This document shows positions 33,073-42,364 of a DNA stretch of 64,000 nt, one piece after another. Every line of letters begins with the position of its first letter. Within the stretch, counting starts at the first letter, position 1. Both the position numbers and the translations under genes were made by a program. The notes below the pieces were generated by a model. That model was given only the letters and a program-made list of their open reading frames with translations. It made no database searches and had not been told where the DNA came from. This DNA is from CAIWHR01 sp963816925 (GTDB taxonomy: Bacteria; Pseudomonadota; Gammaproteobacteria; Burkholderiales; Casimicrobiaceae). The stretch spans positions 1-64,000 of the forward strand of contig CAWFMY010000001.1 in the NCBI GenBank assembly GCA_963816925.1, written 5' to 3'.

Positions 33073-33918
33073 TCATCGCGGCGCGTTGGGAGTTCGGGGT
33101 TGCTGGTAGGCGCGGTACATGTCGGCCCATCGTGGATCCGGAGCGGTCACGGGTGCGGCGGCGGCAGCCGGTGCAGCGGCGGCCCGAGGCGCGGTCGCGG
33201 GCGGTGGAATGGGGTTGCCGTCGGGCGTCGATGTCTGGGCCTGGACGGCGGCTTGCGCAGCGCGGGCCGCGCGGCGGCGCTCGGCGAGGGAGGCGTCGGC
33301 GGGGGTGCTGCCGGGGGCGGCTGCCGCGGGTTCCGCGCCCACGGCCGGAACCGCCGCGGCGGTCGCGGCGGGCGGCGGCGGAGCCGGCGCTGCGGGCTGC
33401 ACCGTCGGCCGCGGGTTCGTCGCAACGCGCAGCACCAGTTCTTCCGATTCGTCGCCAAGGGCGAGGCGCACGCGGTCGGCCTTCACCTCGGCGACCAGGA
33501 TTCCGTTGACGGTGTCGCCCTGCAGCACGCGGCGCGATTTTCCGCCCGCCGTTTCGCGCAGGAACGCGGTGTTCTTGCCGCCGATCACCATCGTGCCGGT
33601 CAACGCGAACTGGCCGCGCTGCAACCGCGGCTTCGCCTGCTCGGCGAGCGCCACCGGCGCGGGCCGCCGGGTCGGGTTGAAAAGTGTCCGCTGCACGGTG
33701 TCGGCGCGCGCCGCGGTGCCGCCGGCAATCGCGAATTCCGGGAGCAGCTACGTGACGACCGGCCGCGCCGGGATCGGTTCTTCCGGCGGCGGCAGCTTGC
33801 GGACCGCGCGCCCGAAATCGGTCTCCCATGCAATCAGCGCGGCCGCCACGAGCAGCGGCGCCAGCCACCACAGCGCGGCACGCAGGCGGATTCCGAGTTC
33901 GTTCATCGCGGCGGCCAT
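33073..33918 (-). pseudogene. GspC/GspN-like inner membrane protein, in-frame TAG
   Basis: The frame from ATG 33918 encodes one transmembrane helix (WWLAPLLVAAALIAW), then RKLPPPEEPIPARPVVT, a TAG at 33750-33748, and continues without shift as LLPEFAIAGGTAARADTVQR, TLFNPTRRPAP, FALTGTMVIGGKNTAFL and a Pro/Ala-rich tail. In relatives the stop position would be expected to be Gln (CAG), so one C-to-T change explains it. The intact 281-residue protein would link the pseudopilus platform with the secretin. It may be a consensus error, a real nonsense mutation, or a suppressed amber codon. A second start after the stop would lack the membrane anchor. Between gspM and gspD, as expected for GspC/N. 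Confidence 0.75.
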
Positions 33919-33921
33919 TGG

Positions 33922-34518
33922 CTATTTCCTCGCCGGTTCGTTGAAGTCGAAGGCGATGACGTCGAGCTGGACGTTGACCTCGGGCTCCTGCCCGGGCGCG
34001 GGCCGGAAGCCGCGGAAGGCATTCAGCGGGCGCAGCGTCAGGTTCTCGACGACGAGATACGGCTGCTGCGATTCGAGCGCATAGAGGATCTTCTGCAGAT
34101 TGGGCGTCGTTGCGAAAAACTGGACGTTGAGGCCGATCTGCCGGTAGCGGCCGTCCTCCTTCGCGGCCTGGTTCTGGCTGATCGAGATGCGGCCGCCGTT
34201 GCCCTCGACGGCCGCGCGCACGAGCTCCTGCAATTCCGCGCCCGCGAGATTCGCGGCAGTGTTCTTGAGGTAAAAGCGCTTCGCATCCTTGTCGCGCATC
34301 ACGTCGAGCGCCTTCCGGTATTCCGGCGCCTGCGCGGCGACGCGACGATACGTCTCGAGCCGGTCCGTCAGCGACGAAATCGCATTGTTGTAATGCCGAT
34401 GCAGCAGCACGACCGGCAGCAGCAGCACCGACAGCAGGATCGCGACGGCGACGACGAACAGCGCGATGGCCAGCGCGCGTTGCTGCCCGGCAGGAAGCCT
34501 TGCGATGGCCGCGTTCAT
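33922..34518 (-). CDS. gspM: Type II secretion protein GspM
   Basis: 198 residues. A short cytoplasmic start, one transmembrane helix (ALAIALFVVAVAILLSVLLL), a coiled-coil stretch (YNNAISSLTDRLETYRRVAA) and a ferredoxin-like periplasmic domain (RISISQNQAAKEDGRYRQIG). This is the GspM layout (GspMb type). It binds GspL in the inner-membrane platform. It overlaps gspL by 4 nt (ATGA) and lies 3 nt before the GspC/N-like gene. Intact. Confidence 0.88.
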   Translation of the reverse strand: MNAAIARLPAGQQRALAIALFVVAVAILLSVLLLPVVLLHRHYNNAISSLTDRLETYRRVAAQAPEYRKALDVMRDKDAKRFYLKNTAANLAGAELQELVRAAVEGNGGRISISQNQAAKEDGRYRQIGLNVQFFATTPNLQKILYALESQQPYLVVENLTLRPLNAFRGFRPAPGQEPEVNVQLDVIAFDFNEPARK

Positions 34519-36146
34519 GGTCCGCTTCCCGGCGGTTTGCGCGGCGCCGCGGGGATCGCTCCCGAGATCACCTGCTCACCGCCCACCGTCGTCGTCGGCG
34601 GCCCGGCCGCGGCGGGCGGATTGACCGATCCCGGTGGCGGCGGCATGTCGCGCGGCGCGGTCATCCCCGGCGGGAACGCGGCCTGCGGAGGCGGCGGTCC
34701 GAACACGGCCGGCGCAGGCGGCGCTCCAACGGCTGGGGGGATCTGGGTGGCGGGAGGAGGTGCCCCGGTCGGTGCGGCGGCCGGCGGCACGACGGGAGCC
34801 GTCGCAGTGGCGGGCGGTGTTGCGGCGGGTGCGGGCGGTGTTGCGGGCGGTGTTGCGGGCGGCGTTGCGGACGCCGCGGCCGCCGGCGCCTCGGGCGCCA
34901 CAACGGCAGGCGTCGCCGGTTCGACCGGCGTGCTCGCGAGCTGCAGCGGCAGCGGGGCCGGCATCGGCGCAACCTGCGCGCCGAGGTCGAAGATCTCGCC
35001 GGGGCCCGGCTGGATCTTGGTCGTCGGCGAACGCGGCGCGGCGTCGACGAACACCTTCGACTCCTCGAGCAGCGAAACAAGGCGCCCCGCGTTGGCGCTC
35101 TCGCCGCGCAGCATGAGCTCGCGCCGCGGCTCCTTGCCCTTCGGCGCGCTCTTGACCTCGAGCTGCGTGATCCAGGTGTCGTCAGGGAGCAGCTTCGTCA
35201 CGTCGTTCAGCACCTGCACCTGGCTCGGGAAACCGTACTTCTTGCCCAGGACGTAGTTGTAGTCGCCGGTCATCGTCTCGAGCTGCTGGCGCAGTGCGCT
35301 CGAGGAATCCGCCTGCAAGCGCACATGCTCCGTGTTCTGCGACAGCGCAATGACGTACCCGCGCTTTTGCCAGATCGGCAGCACCACCGCGATCATCGCG
35401 ACGATTGCGACCACCGCAAGCGGCACCCAGAGGCGCCACCGGCGCAACCATGCGACCGCCGGGCGGTCCTCGTGCGGCAGCAAATTGAGACGCGAGCCGC
35501 CCGCCGTGGCGGGGCCCTCGGTTCCCGGCGCGTCGGGCGTGATCGCGACGACGGTCGCCCCCCAGCTTTCGGCGCGCCGGCGCGCATCCGCCACGGCGCT
35601 GCGCAACGCCGCCGCCCAATCGACGCGAATTTCGCCTTTCTGGGCGTCGCGCCCGACGACCGCGGCGTCGAAGTAGAGCTCTTCCGGCTTGAACGGCGTG
35701 TGGCGATCGAGATCGTAGGCGAGTGCCTGCCGCAGGTCCTGCTCCACCGCCGCGGGCAGGCGGATCAGCTTGCGCAGCACCTGGCCGGGCGGCAGCGCGA
35801 CGACGACCTTCACCGCCGCGGGACCCGTGCCGTAGGCGACCCGCGGCAGCGTGTCGATCACGGCGCGTCCCGCCTGCTGCGCCGCGGCCGCATCGCCCGC
35901 GAGCGGAATGTGCGCCGTCGCCGCGTAGGCGAGCGTGCCGTTGGTCGTGCGCGGCATCCACAGCACCGCGGCATCCTGCGCGAACGCGATGACGGGCCGC
36001 AGCATCCGGCGTTTGAACGCCGCGCGCGGCGCCGCCGGCACCAGCGGGGCGAGCTGGGCCATCCACCAGCGCCAGAAAGCGGGCAGTCCCATCCGGTGCG
36101 CGGAATCGCGCAACCGTTGCTTGAGGTCAGCGAAGGCGTAGGCCAT
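34515..36146 (-). CDS. gspL: Type II secretion protein GspL with long Pro/Ala tail
   Basis: 543 residues, intact. The N-terminal actin-like cytoplasmic domain (VIAFAQDAAVLWMPR, RQALAYDLDRHTPFKPEELY) recruits the GspE ATPase. One transmembrane helix follows near residue 240 (WVPLAVVAIVAMIAVVLPIW), then a PilN/GspL periplasmic domain (LNDVTKLLPDDTWITQLEVK). From about residue 375 the last 170 residues are almost only Pro, Ala, Thr, Gly and Val. That tail is unusual for GspL and may span the periplasm or bind peptidoglycan. It overlaps gspK by 20 nt and gspM by 4 nt. Confidence 0.88.
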   Translation of the reverse strand: MAYAFADLKQRLRDSAHRMGLPAFWRWWMAQLAPLVPAAPRAAFKRRMLRPVIAFAQDAAVLWMPRTTNGTLAYAATAHIPLAGDAAAAQQAGRAVIDTLPRVAYGTGPAAVKVVVALPPGQVLRKLIRLPAAVEQDLRQALAYDLDRHTPFKPEELYFDAAVVGRDAQKGEIRVDWAAALRSAVADARRRAESWGATVVAITPDAPGTEGPATAGGSRLNLLPHEDRPAVAWLRRWRLWVPLAVVAIVAMIAVVLPIWQKRGYVIALSQNTEHVRLQADSSSALRQQLETMTGDYNYVLGKKYGFPSQVQVLNDVTKLLPDDTWITQLEVKSAPKGKEPRRELMLRGESANAGRLVSLLEESKVFVDAAPRSPTTKIQPGPGEIFDLGAQVAPMPAPLPLQLASTPVEPATPAVVAPEAPAAAASATPPATPPATPPAPAATPPATATAPVVPPAAAPTGAPPPATQIPPAVGAPPAPAVFGPPPPQAAFPPGMTAPRDMPPPPGSVNPPAAAGPPTTTVGGEQVISGAIPAAPRKPPGSGP

Positions 36147-37095
36147 TTTGGTCGTCGGTCGCCGTGCGGGCGTCCGCGTCGGTGCCAGGCGTCGGGGGCG
36201 GCGGCGTGCGTGCGCCTTCCTGCCAGAGAAGGGCGATGACGGGTCGCCGGGGATCCACCGACGGGCGCAGCACCGCGTCGCGGACGAAGGTTACACCATC
36301 GGGCATCGTCGCTTCGGCGTGGATGCGCCACACGGATGCGGCGCCGGCGATGAATCCCTGCGCCTGTGGAAACGCGGGCACCGGCAGCTTGCTCGCGAGC
36401 GCTTCCTTGCGCTGCGCGATATACGCGTCGACGACGTCGGGCGTGATGTTGGGAATGGCGAGCAGGACGTCGCGCGTGGCCGTCGCGGGGTTGATTCCGG
36501 GTTGCCGCGAGTAAACGGTGAGGCTGTCGGCGATGCGCGCGACGAGCCCCGGTGTAACGCCCAGGACGCGCGCGAGCTCGCCGACGGAATCGAAGGGCGC
36601 GTTGGCGGGCTTGTAGGTCTTTCCCGCCGCGCGGTAATCCGGCTCTTCGGCACCGTTCGGCCGCTTGAGTTCGTCGACGTCGCGCCAGTCGAGAATCGCT
36701 TCGAGAACGCTCTCCGCCGTAAACGCATCGAGGCCGCCGACGTTCTGCAACAGCCCCTTCAGCAGCGGATCGCTCGCGGTGTTGAGGTCGATGCGCGCCG
36801 CCTCGTCGACCGCCCAGCTCGTGAGCTTCACCTCGCCTTCGGCCCATGACTGCGGCGAACCGTCCGCCTGCCACACGTCGGGCAGGTTGCGCGGTCGCGT
36901 GAGCTCGAAAGCGGTGCGCTCGACAGCGCCGTCGGCGGCGGCGCGCGCCTGAGCGAGCGAGAGCGCGTTGCGCGCGGCGACCGCCTCGCCGTGCATGCTG
37001 AACGCGAAGCCGCTCGCGATGACGGTGAGCAGGATCGTGAGCCACAGCACGGCGATGAGCGCGATGCCGCGTTCGGAGGATCGGCGCGCGCGCAT
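36127..37095 (-). CDS. gspK: Type II secretion minor pseudopilin GspK
   Basis: 322 residues. It starts with a prepilin-type N-terminus (SSERGIALIAVLWLTILLT) and a hydrophobic helix. Next is the large GspK domain with the helix-hairpin-like part (VGELARVLGVTPGLVARIAD; NPATATRDVLLAIPNITPDV) that caps the pseudopilus tip with GspI and GspJ. ATG 37095 overlaps the gspJ stop (TGATG). Intact. It lacks the Glu+5 residue usual in major pilins, as GspK often does. Confidence 0.92.
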   Translation of the reverse strand: MRARRSSERGIALIAVLWLTILLTVIASGFAFSMHGEAVAARNALSLAQARAAADGAVERTAFELTRPRNLPDVWQADGSPQSWAEGEVKLTSWAVDEAARIDLNTASDPLLKGLLQNVGGLDAFTAESVLEAILDWRDVDELKRPNGAEEPDYRAAGKTYKPANAPFDSVGELARVLGVTPGLVARIADSLTVYSRQPGINPATATRDVLLAIPNITPDVVDAYIAQRKEALASKLPVPAFPQAQGFIAGAASVWRIHAEATMPDGVTFVRDAVLRPSVDPRRPVIALLWQEGARTPPPPTPGTDADARTATDDQNGLRLR

Positions 37096-37772
37096 CAGCC
37101 GGTCCCCACGCAGCGGTTGCGGGTCGGGTCGTACGAAGCGCATGCGGATTCGGGCGCGCGGCGCGGCTCGACGGTGAGCGTCGGCCACGGCAGGCCCTTG
37201 GCCGGTATCACGTCGATGCGCATGAGCAGCGGCAGCCGCTGCGGGTCGTCCCACTTGTCGCGCCAGCTCGGCATGTCGACGTCGGCGGCATTCGCGTCGC
37301 GCCCGAAATACGACACATGCAGTTCGGCGATGTCGTCGGCGAGCACCGTATGGTCGGCCGAATTGAATTCGGGATTCTGTGTGGCCGCCGGATCGGGAAT
37401 GGTCCGTTCCAGCACGAGCTGCGACTTGTCGCCGTTGCGCATCACCGCCAGCCGGAAGAAATACGCGCCGCCCTCCTGCACCCGGGGCGGCAGCGCCGCG
37501 GCGTAGCGGATCTCGTCGCGCTCGCCGGCGAACATCAGCGGCAGCTCCGCCGCCTTCTTCACCCGCAGCGGCAGTTCCGCTTCGATCTGCTCGCGCAGGA
37601 ACGACTGCGCCTGGCGCATCGACGAGACCGCCTCCGCCTTCGCCTCGCCGCCGTCCCAGCTGCGCGCGGCCATCGACAGCGAGCCGAACATCAGCGACGC
37701 GATCAGCGCGAGCAGCACGAGCGCGATGATCAGCTCGATCAGCGTAAAGCCGGTGGAATGCCGGCGCGTCAT
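37095..37772 (-). CDS. gspJ: Type II secretion minor pseudopilin GspJ
   Basis: 225 residues with the prepilin cleavage site G-FTLIELIIALVLLALI near residue 8-24, followed by a GspJ-type domain (MRQAQSFLREQIEAELPLRV; DDIAELHVSYFGRD). It forms the tip complex with GspI and GspK. ATG overlaps the gspI stop. Intact; stop overlaps the gspK start. Confidence 0.9.
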   Translation of the reverse strand: MTRRHSTGFTLIELIIALVLLALIASLMFGSLSMAARSWDGGEAKAEAVSSMRQAQSFLREQIEAELPLRVKKAAELPLMFAGERDEIRYAAALPPRVQEGGAYFFRLAVMRNGDKSQLVLERTIPDPAATQNPEFNSADHTVLADDIAELHVSYFGRDANAADVDMPSWRDKWDDPQRLPLLMRIDVIPAKGLPWPTLTVEPRRAPESACASYDPTRNRCVGTG

Positions 37773-38215
37773 CGCGCGTCCCTCGCGGCGATGCGCGTGG
37801 TCGCGAGCGCCAGCGTCCGCTTGCCGCCGTTCGCCGCGGGAAAGGCGACCTCGGCGCTGACGCGAAAGAGACGCAGCGGCAACGAATCGGAGCCGCGCTC
37901 GGTGTCCGGATTGACGCCCGGCGCCGTGTAGGGCGTGACTTTCGTCGTCCATTCGATGCGGCCGTCGTCCACGGTGCCCTGCTGCGTCGTCTCGCGCAGC
38001 GGCTGTGTCGACGCCGCCTCCGCGAGCACGCTCTCGGCGACGAGCAGCGCGCGGCTCGAGTCGTCGGCGGCCGAGGCGTTGCCGAGCGCGCCGGAAAACA
38101 GGCGGAACAAGGCCGTGCCGACGAGCGCCAGGATCACGAACGCGACCAGCACCTCGAGCAGCGAAAAGCCGCGAGCGCGCGCGAACGGATGCCGGTGGAT
38201 AGCACGGGTGCGCAT
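37769..38215 (-). CDS. gspI: Type II secretion minor pseudopilin GspI
   Basis: 148 residues with the prepilin motif ARGFSLLEVLVAFVILALVG, a short stalk with an ALLVAESVLAEA stretch, and a compact GspI domain. It starts the pseudopilus tip. ATG 38215 lies 7 nt after the gspH stop. Intact. Confidence 0.9.
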   Translation of the reverse strand: MRTRAIHRHPFARARGFSLLEVLVAFVILALVGTALFRLFSGALGNASAADDSSRALLVAESVLAEAASTQPLRETTQQGTVDDGRIEWTTKVTPYTAPGVNPDTERGSDSLPLRLFRVSAEVAFPAANGGKRTLALATTRIAARDAR

Positions 38216-38222
38216 CGGATGC

Positions 38223-38696
38223 CTAGTCCAGAATCGCGACGCGGCCGGTAAGCCAGTCGACGTCGACTTCGTACTTGCGCTCGCCCGCCGCCAGCGTGAC
38301 GCGGCCGCCATTGCTGCCGCCGTCGGGAAAAAAGCGGATCGCACCCGTGGTTTCGCTGATGAGGTCGCTTTGCGCGGTGAAGAGCTTCATCTGCATCTCG
38401 CGCGGCAGCACGTGCACATGAGGATCGCGCTCGATCTGGAACGTGCGATGCTCCAGGTCGAGCACCACGCGCGTGTCGGTGCGCGTCGCCACGGCGTCAT
38501 TGCGCGCCATGCGCAGCCCCGCCGCGACTTTCCGCGCCGCGGTCTTCAAGTCGGTGTTCGACACGCCGGGGCCGAGGATCGGAATCGCGATCGCCGAGAT
38601 GATCGCGATCAGCGCCAGCACGACGAGCAACTCGAGCAGCGTCACCCCGGCGCTGCGCGCGAAGCGTGAACTGTGGTTGTCGTTGCGCATCGGCAT
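38223..38696 (-). CDS. gspH: Type II secretion minor pseudopilin GspH
   Basis: 157 residues with the prepilin motif AGVTLLELLVVLALIAIISA and a GspH-like beta domain (RVVLDLEHRTFQIERDP; GAIRFFPDGGSNGGRVTLA). It joins the tip to the main GspG fibre. ATG 38696 or the ATG two codons later could be the start. It lies 15 nt after gspG. Confidence 0.9.
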   Translation of the reverse strand: MPMRNDNHSSRFARSAGVTLLELLVVLALIAIISAIAIPILGPGVSNTDLKTAARKVAAGLRMARNDAVATRTDTRVVLDLEHRTFQIERDPHVHVLPREMQMKLFTAQSDLISETTGAIRFFPDGGSNGGRVTLAAGERKYEVDVDWLTGRVAILD

Positions 38697-38711
38697 GGCG
38701 TGGCGAGCCGC

Positions 38712-39149
38712 CTACGGCTGCGAGCTCGAGATGTCCTTGTTCGGGCCCTCGCCACCTTCCTTGGCGTCGGCACCGAGTGAAATGATCTCGTACGGCGCGT
38801 TCGCGGCCGGCGACGAATACTTGTACTCCGTGCCCCACGGGTCCTTCGGCACCGTCGCCTTTTTCCAGTACGGGCCGTTCCAATTGGCAACGCCGGCCGG
38901 CGCGCTCACCAGCGCCTGCAATCCTTCCTGTGTCGTCGGATAGCGGCCGACCTCCAGCTTGTACAGATCGAGCGTCTGGCTGATCTGGCCGATCTCGATC
39001 TTCGCGGCGTCGGCCTTCGCCTTCTCGCCGCGGCCGATGTAGTTGCCGGCGACGACGGTCATGATCACCGAAAGCAGCACGAGCACGACCAGGATTTCGA
39101 TCAGCGTCATGCCGCGGGAGGTTCCTCGCTTCACCCGGGTTGCAGCCAT
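38712..39149 (-). CDS. gspG: Type II secretion major pseudopilin GspG
   Basis: 145 residues. Prepilin motif RGMTLIEILVVLVLLSVIMT with cleavage before Met and Glu at +5, then GEKAKADAAKIEIGQISQTL, LEVGRYPTTQEGLQALV and the Ca-loop region near YEIISLGADAKEGGEG. These are hallmarks of GspG, the main subunit of the pseudopilus. ATG 39149 is preceded by GAGGA at a good distance; an upstream in-frame ATG at 39215 would add a charged extension and is less likely. Confidence 0.95.
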   Translation of the reverse strand: MAATRVKRGTSRGMTLIEILVVLVLLSVIMTVVAGNYIGRGEKAKADAAKIEIGQISQTLDLYKLEVGRYPTTQEGLQALVSAPAGVANWNGPYWKKATVPKDPWGTEYKYSSPAANAPYEIISLGADAKEGGEGPNKDISSSQP

Positions 39150-39218
39150 TGCCGTTCCTCTCGTTCGAATTGCGGTCCGCCGGGGCGCGCCGCCCCGCCG
39201 CGGAGTGTTAGACACGGT

Positions 39219-40475
39219 TCACTGGACAAGTTCGCTCATGCCCATGACGCCGATCAGGATCGAGAACACGATGCCGCCGATCAGCACCGCGAGGGACAGG
39301 ATCATGACGGGCTCCAGCACGGCGAGAAAGCGCTTGATCGCCATCGCGACCTCGCGGTCGTAGATCTCGGCGACACGGTTGAGCATTTCCTCGAGGCGGC
39401 CGGATTCCTCGCCGACCAGGATCATCTGCACCGCGAGCTTCGGGTAGAGCCCGGTATCGTCGAGCGGCTTGGCGAACCCCTTTCCTTCGCGCAAGCGGGC
39501 GATCACGCCGTCGAGCGCGTTCGCGAGGACGACGTTGCCGAGCGTGTCGCGGACGATGGCGAGCCCGTTCAGCAGCGTCACGCCGTTGGCGAGGAGCGTT
39601 GCCAGCGTGCGCGAGAAGCGCGCCGTCTCGACCTTGGTCACGACGTCGCCGATGAGCGGCCAGCGGAGCAGTCGCGCATCCCAGCGCAGGCGCACGAGAG
39701 GATCCTTCAGGCGCCGCTTCACCCAGAGGACCCACAGCACCGCCAGCGCGGCGATCGCCCACCACCACTGCTTGATGCCGGTGCCGAGGAAAATCACAAC
39801 CTGTGTGGGCAACGGGAGCGCGTGGCCCGCCTGCGCGAACGTCTGCTCGAACTGCGGCACGACGTAGGCGAGGATCAGCATCAGCGACAGCACGGCGACG
39901 CCGATCAGGATCGTCGGATAGATGAGCGCGGAAATCACGCTTTCGCGCAGCTCCTTGTTGCGCTCCATCGTGTCCGCGAGGCGCGTCAATACGGTGCCGA
40001 GCGCGCCGCCGGCCTCGCCCGCCCGGATGATGTTGATGTAGAAGCGCGAGAACACCTCCCGGCGCGCGTCGATCGCCTGCGACAGGGACTTGCCGCCGCG
40101 CACGTCGTCGCGGATGCCTTGCATGAGCGCCGCGACCGGCGGGGTTTCGGCAAGCCCGATCAGGATCTCGAGCGAGCGGTCGAGCGGCAGCCCCGCGCGC
40201 AGCAGTGTCGCGAGCTCGCGCGTCATCGCGAGCAGCTGGTCCCGGCTGACCTTCTTCGACTCGAACCACCGGCGCCGCGCGCCGCGCCCGCCGTTGCCGG
40301 CGGCCGAATTGTTTGCCGCCCCCGCGGCTCCGGATCCGACCGCGCGCGCGACCTGCGTCGGCATCAGCCCCTGGTCGCGCAGGCGCTCGACGATCTCCGA
40401 CTCGTTCGCGGCCTCGAGCTCGCCGACCGCGACCCCGCCCGACGCATTGACGGCCTTGTAGCGGAAGATGGCCAT
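39219..40475 (-). CDS. gspF: Type II secretion platform protein GspF
   Basis: 418 residues, intact. Two GspF domains (SRDQLLAMTRELATLLRAGL and its repeat ETARFSRTLATLLANGVTLL), each followed by membrane helices: AVLSLMLILAYVVPQF, WWWAIAALAVLWVLWV, and a C-terminal VLEPVMILSLAVLIGGIVFS. The sequence between the start and the first domain carries a Gly/Ala-rich linker (GSGAAGAANNSAAGNGGRGA) that is longer than usual. It anchors the GspE motor in the inner membrane. ATG overlaps the gspE stop. Confidence 0.95.
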   Translation of the reverse strand: MAIFRYKAVNASGGVAVGELEAANESEIVERLRDQGLMPTQVARAVGSGAAGAANNSAAGNGGRGARRRWFESKKVSRDQLLAMTRELATLLRAGLPLDRSLEILIGLAETPPVAALMQGIRDDVRGGKSLSQAIDARREVFSRFYINIIRAGEAGGALGTVLTRLADTMERNKELRESVISALIYPTILIGVAVLSLMLILAYVVPQFEQTFAQAGHALPLPTQVVIFLGTGIKQWWWAIAALAVLWVLWVKRRLKDPLVRLRWDARLLRWPLIGDVVTKVETARFSRTLATLLANGVTLLNGLAIVRDTLGNVVLANALDGVIARLREGKGFAKPLDDTGLYPKLAVQMILVGEESGRLEEMLNRVAEIYDREVAMAIKRFLAVLEPVMILSLAVLIGGIVFSILIGVMGMSELVQ

Positions 40476-42224
40476 CAGTTTTCTCTCGTGACGCGCAGCA
40501 CTTCCTCGAACGTCGTGATCCCGCGCACCGCCTTGCGCAGGCCGTCCTCGTACATCGTGACCATTCCTTCCTTGATCGCCTCGGTGCGAAGCTCGGAGGA
40601 GATCGCATGCTTCATCACGAGGCTTCGCAGCGGATCGGTCATCGGCAGCATCTCGAGGATGCAGATGCGCCCCGAATAACCGGTCTGCGCGCACTGCGGG
40701 CAACCCTTCGGGTGATAGAGCGTTATGTCCTTGGCGCCGGTGAAGCGCCGCAGGCCGAACTCCTCGACCACCTCGGGGAGCGCGGTGTAGGGCTCCTTGC
40801 ATTGCTCGCACAGCGTGCGCACGAGGCGCTGCGCGAGGATGCCGATCACCGTGGACGTGAGCAGATAGTCCTCCACGCCCATGTCGAGCAGCCGGTTCAC
40901 CGTGGAGGCGGCGTCGTTGGTGTGGATCGTCGACAGCACGAGGTGGCCGGTCAGCGCCGATTGCACGGCGATCTCGGCGGTCTCGAGGTCGCGCACCTCG
41001 CCGATCATGATGACGTCGGGATCCTGCCGCACGATCGAGCGGAGCGCGTTCGCGAACGTGAGGTCGATCTGCGGCTTCACCTGGATCTGGTTGATGCCGA
41101 CCATCTGGTACTCGACGGGATCCTCGACCGTCAGGATCTTGACGTCGGGCTGGTTGAGTTTCTCGAGCGCGGTGTAGAGCGTCGTGGTCTTGCCGGAACC
41201 GGTCGGCCCCGTGACGAGCAGGATCCCGTGCGGCTCGCAGCAGCACGTCCATGAACGACTTCAGCGTGTCGTCCTCGAAGCCCAGGCGCTTGAAGTCGAG
41301 CGGCACGCCGCCCTTGTCGAGGATCCGCATCACCACCGATTCACCGTGCATCGTCGGCACCGTCGACACGCGAAGGTCGATTTCCTTGCCTTGCACGCGC
41401 AGCCGGATGCGGCCGTCCTGCGGCAGCCGCCGCTCGGCGATGTCGAGGTTCGCCATGATCTTCACGCGCGAGATCACCGCGGCGGAGAAGCGGCGCGGCG
41501 GCGACTCGACTTCGTGCAGCACGCCGTCGATCCGGTAGCGGACGACGAGGCGATTCTCGAACGGCTCGATGTGAACGTCGGACGCGCGCGCGTCGAGCGC
41601 GTTGGTGATGATGAGCGAGACGAGCCGGATCACCGGCGCCTCCGCCGCGAGGTCCTTCAACTGCTGGACGTCGGCGTCGAACGAGAGGTCGTCCCCGCGC
41701 TGCTCGACGTCGCCGATGATCTGGCCGACTGCCGTGCGCCCGGCGCCGTAGAGCCTTTCGAGCGCCGCATCGAGCTCGTTGGGAATCGCGACCATCGGCT
41801 TCACGTCGCGGCCGGTGACGAGCTTGAATGCGCTGATCGTGTACGCGTCGGTCGGATCGGCCATCGCGAGCGCCAGCTCGTTTTCGTCCTCGCGCACGGG
41901 AAGCGCGTGCGATTCGCGCAGGAACCGCGCCGAGATGCGCTCCTCGAGGATGGGGAATTCAGGGTAGCCGGCGGCGTCGACGAGCGGCAGGCCGAGCTGC
42001 GCGGCAAGGGCTTCGGTGACGTCGCGCTGCGCGCACACGCCGAGCGTCACCAGCAGCGAACCGAGCTTTTCTCCGCTTTCCTGCTGCACGCGCAACGCGC
42101 GATCGAGTCCCGCGGCATCCACCTTGCCGCGCTCGATAAGGATCTCGCCGATGCGTTTGCGAACCGCCGTGTCCACGCGTGAGGTCGTTCCGGAAATGAA
42201 AAAATCAGCCGTTGATGATAGCAT
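40475..42224 (-). CDS. gspE: Type II secretion ATPase GspE
   Basis: 582 residues after repair of one extra base near 41237. N1/N2 domains (residues 10-170) include LGSLLVTLGVCAQRDVTEAL. The catalytic part has SDVHIEPFENRLVVRYRIDG, and after the repair the Walker A GPTGSGKTT, Asp boxes, Walker B DVIMIGEVRDLETAE, the His box TGHLVLSTIHTNDA and a four-Cys zinc site (CEQC, CPQC). Without repair the Walker A would be lost, yet all other motor residues are intact, so a sequencing error is likelier than decay. It is the first gene of the operon. The 140-bp gap to the divergent DUF6065 gene should hold the promoters of both; I see no clear consensus boxes there. Confidence 0.95.
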
Positions 42225-42364
42225 GGCGCACCTGCAAAAATGACCGTGTTCCCGCGCAAATCAACAAGTTGCGTGTGTCTTTTGCAGCATTATGTCGCCA
42301 TCGAACGACGACGAAGCGCCCGATTGTCGCTGCATCCCGACGCATTCTTTCTGTGGTGTGCATC

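Noticed and set aside
33073..33918. Programmed read-through or recoding of TAG
   Set aside because: No stimulatory structure or selenocysteine context is visible; substitution or sequencing error is simpler. Kept only as a test.
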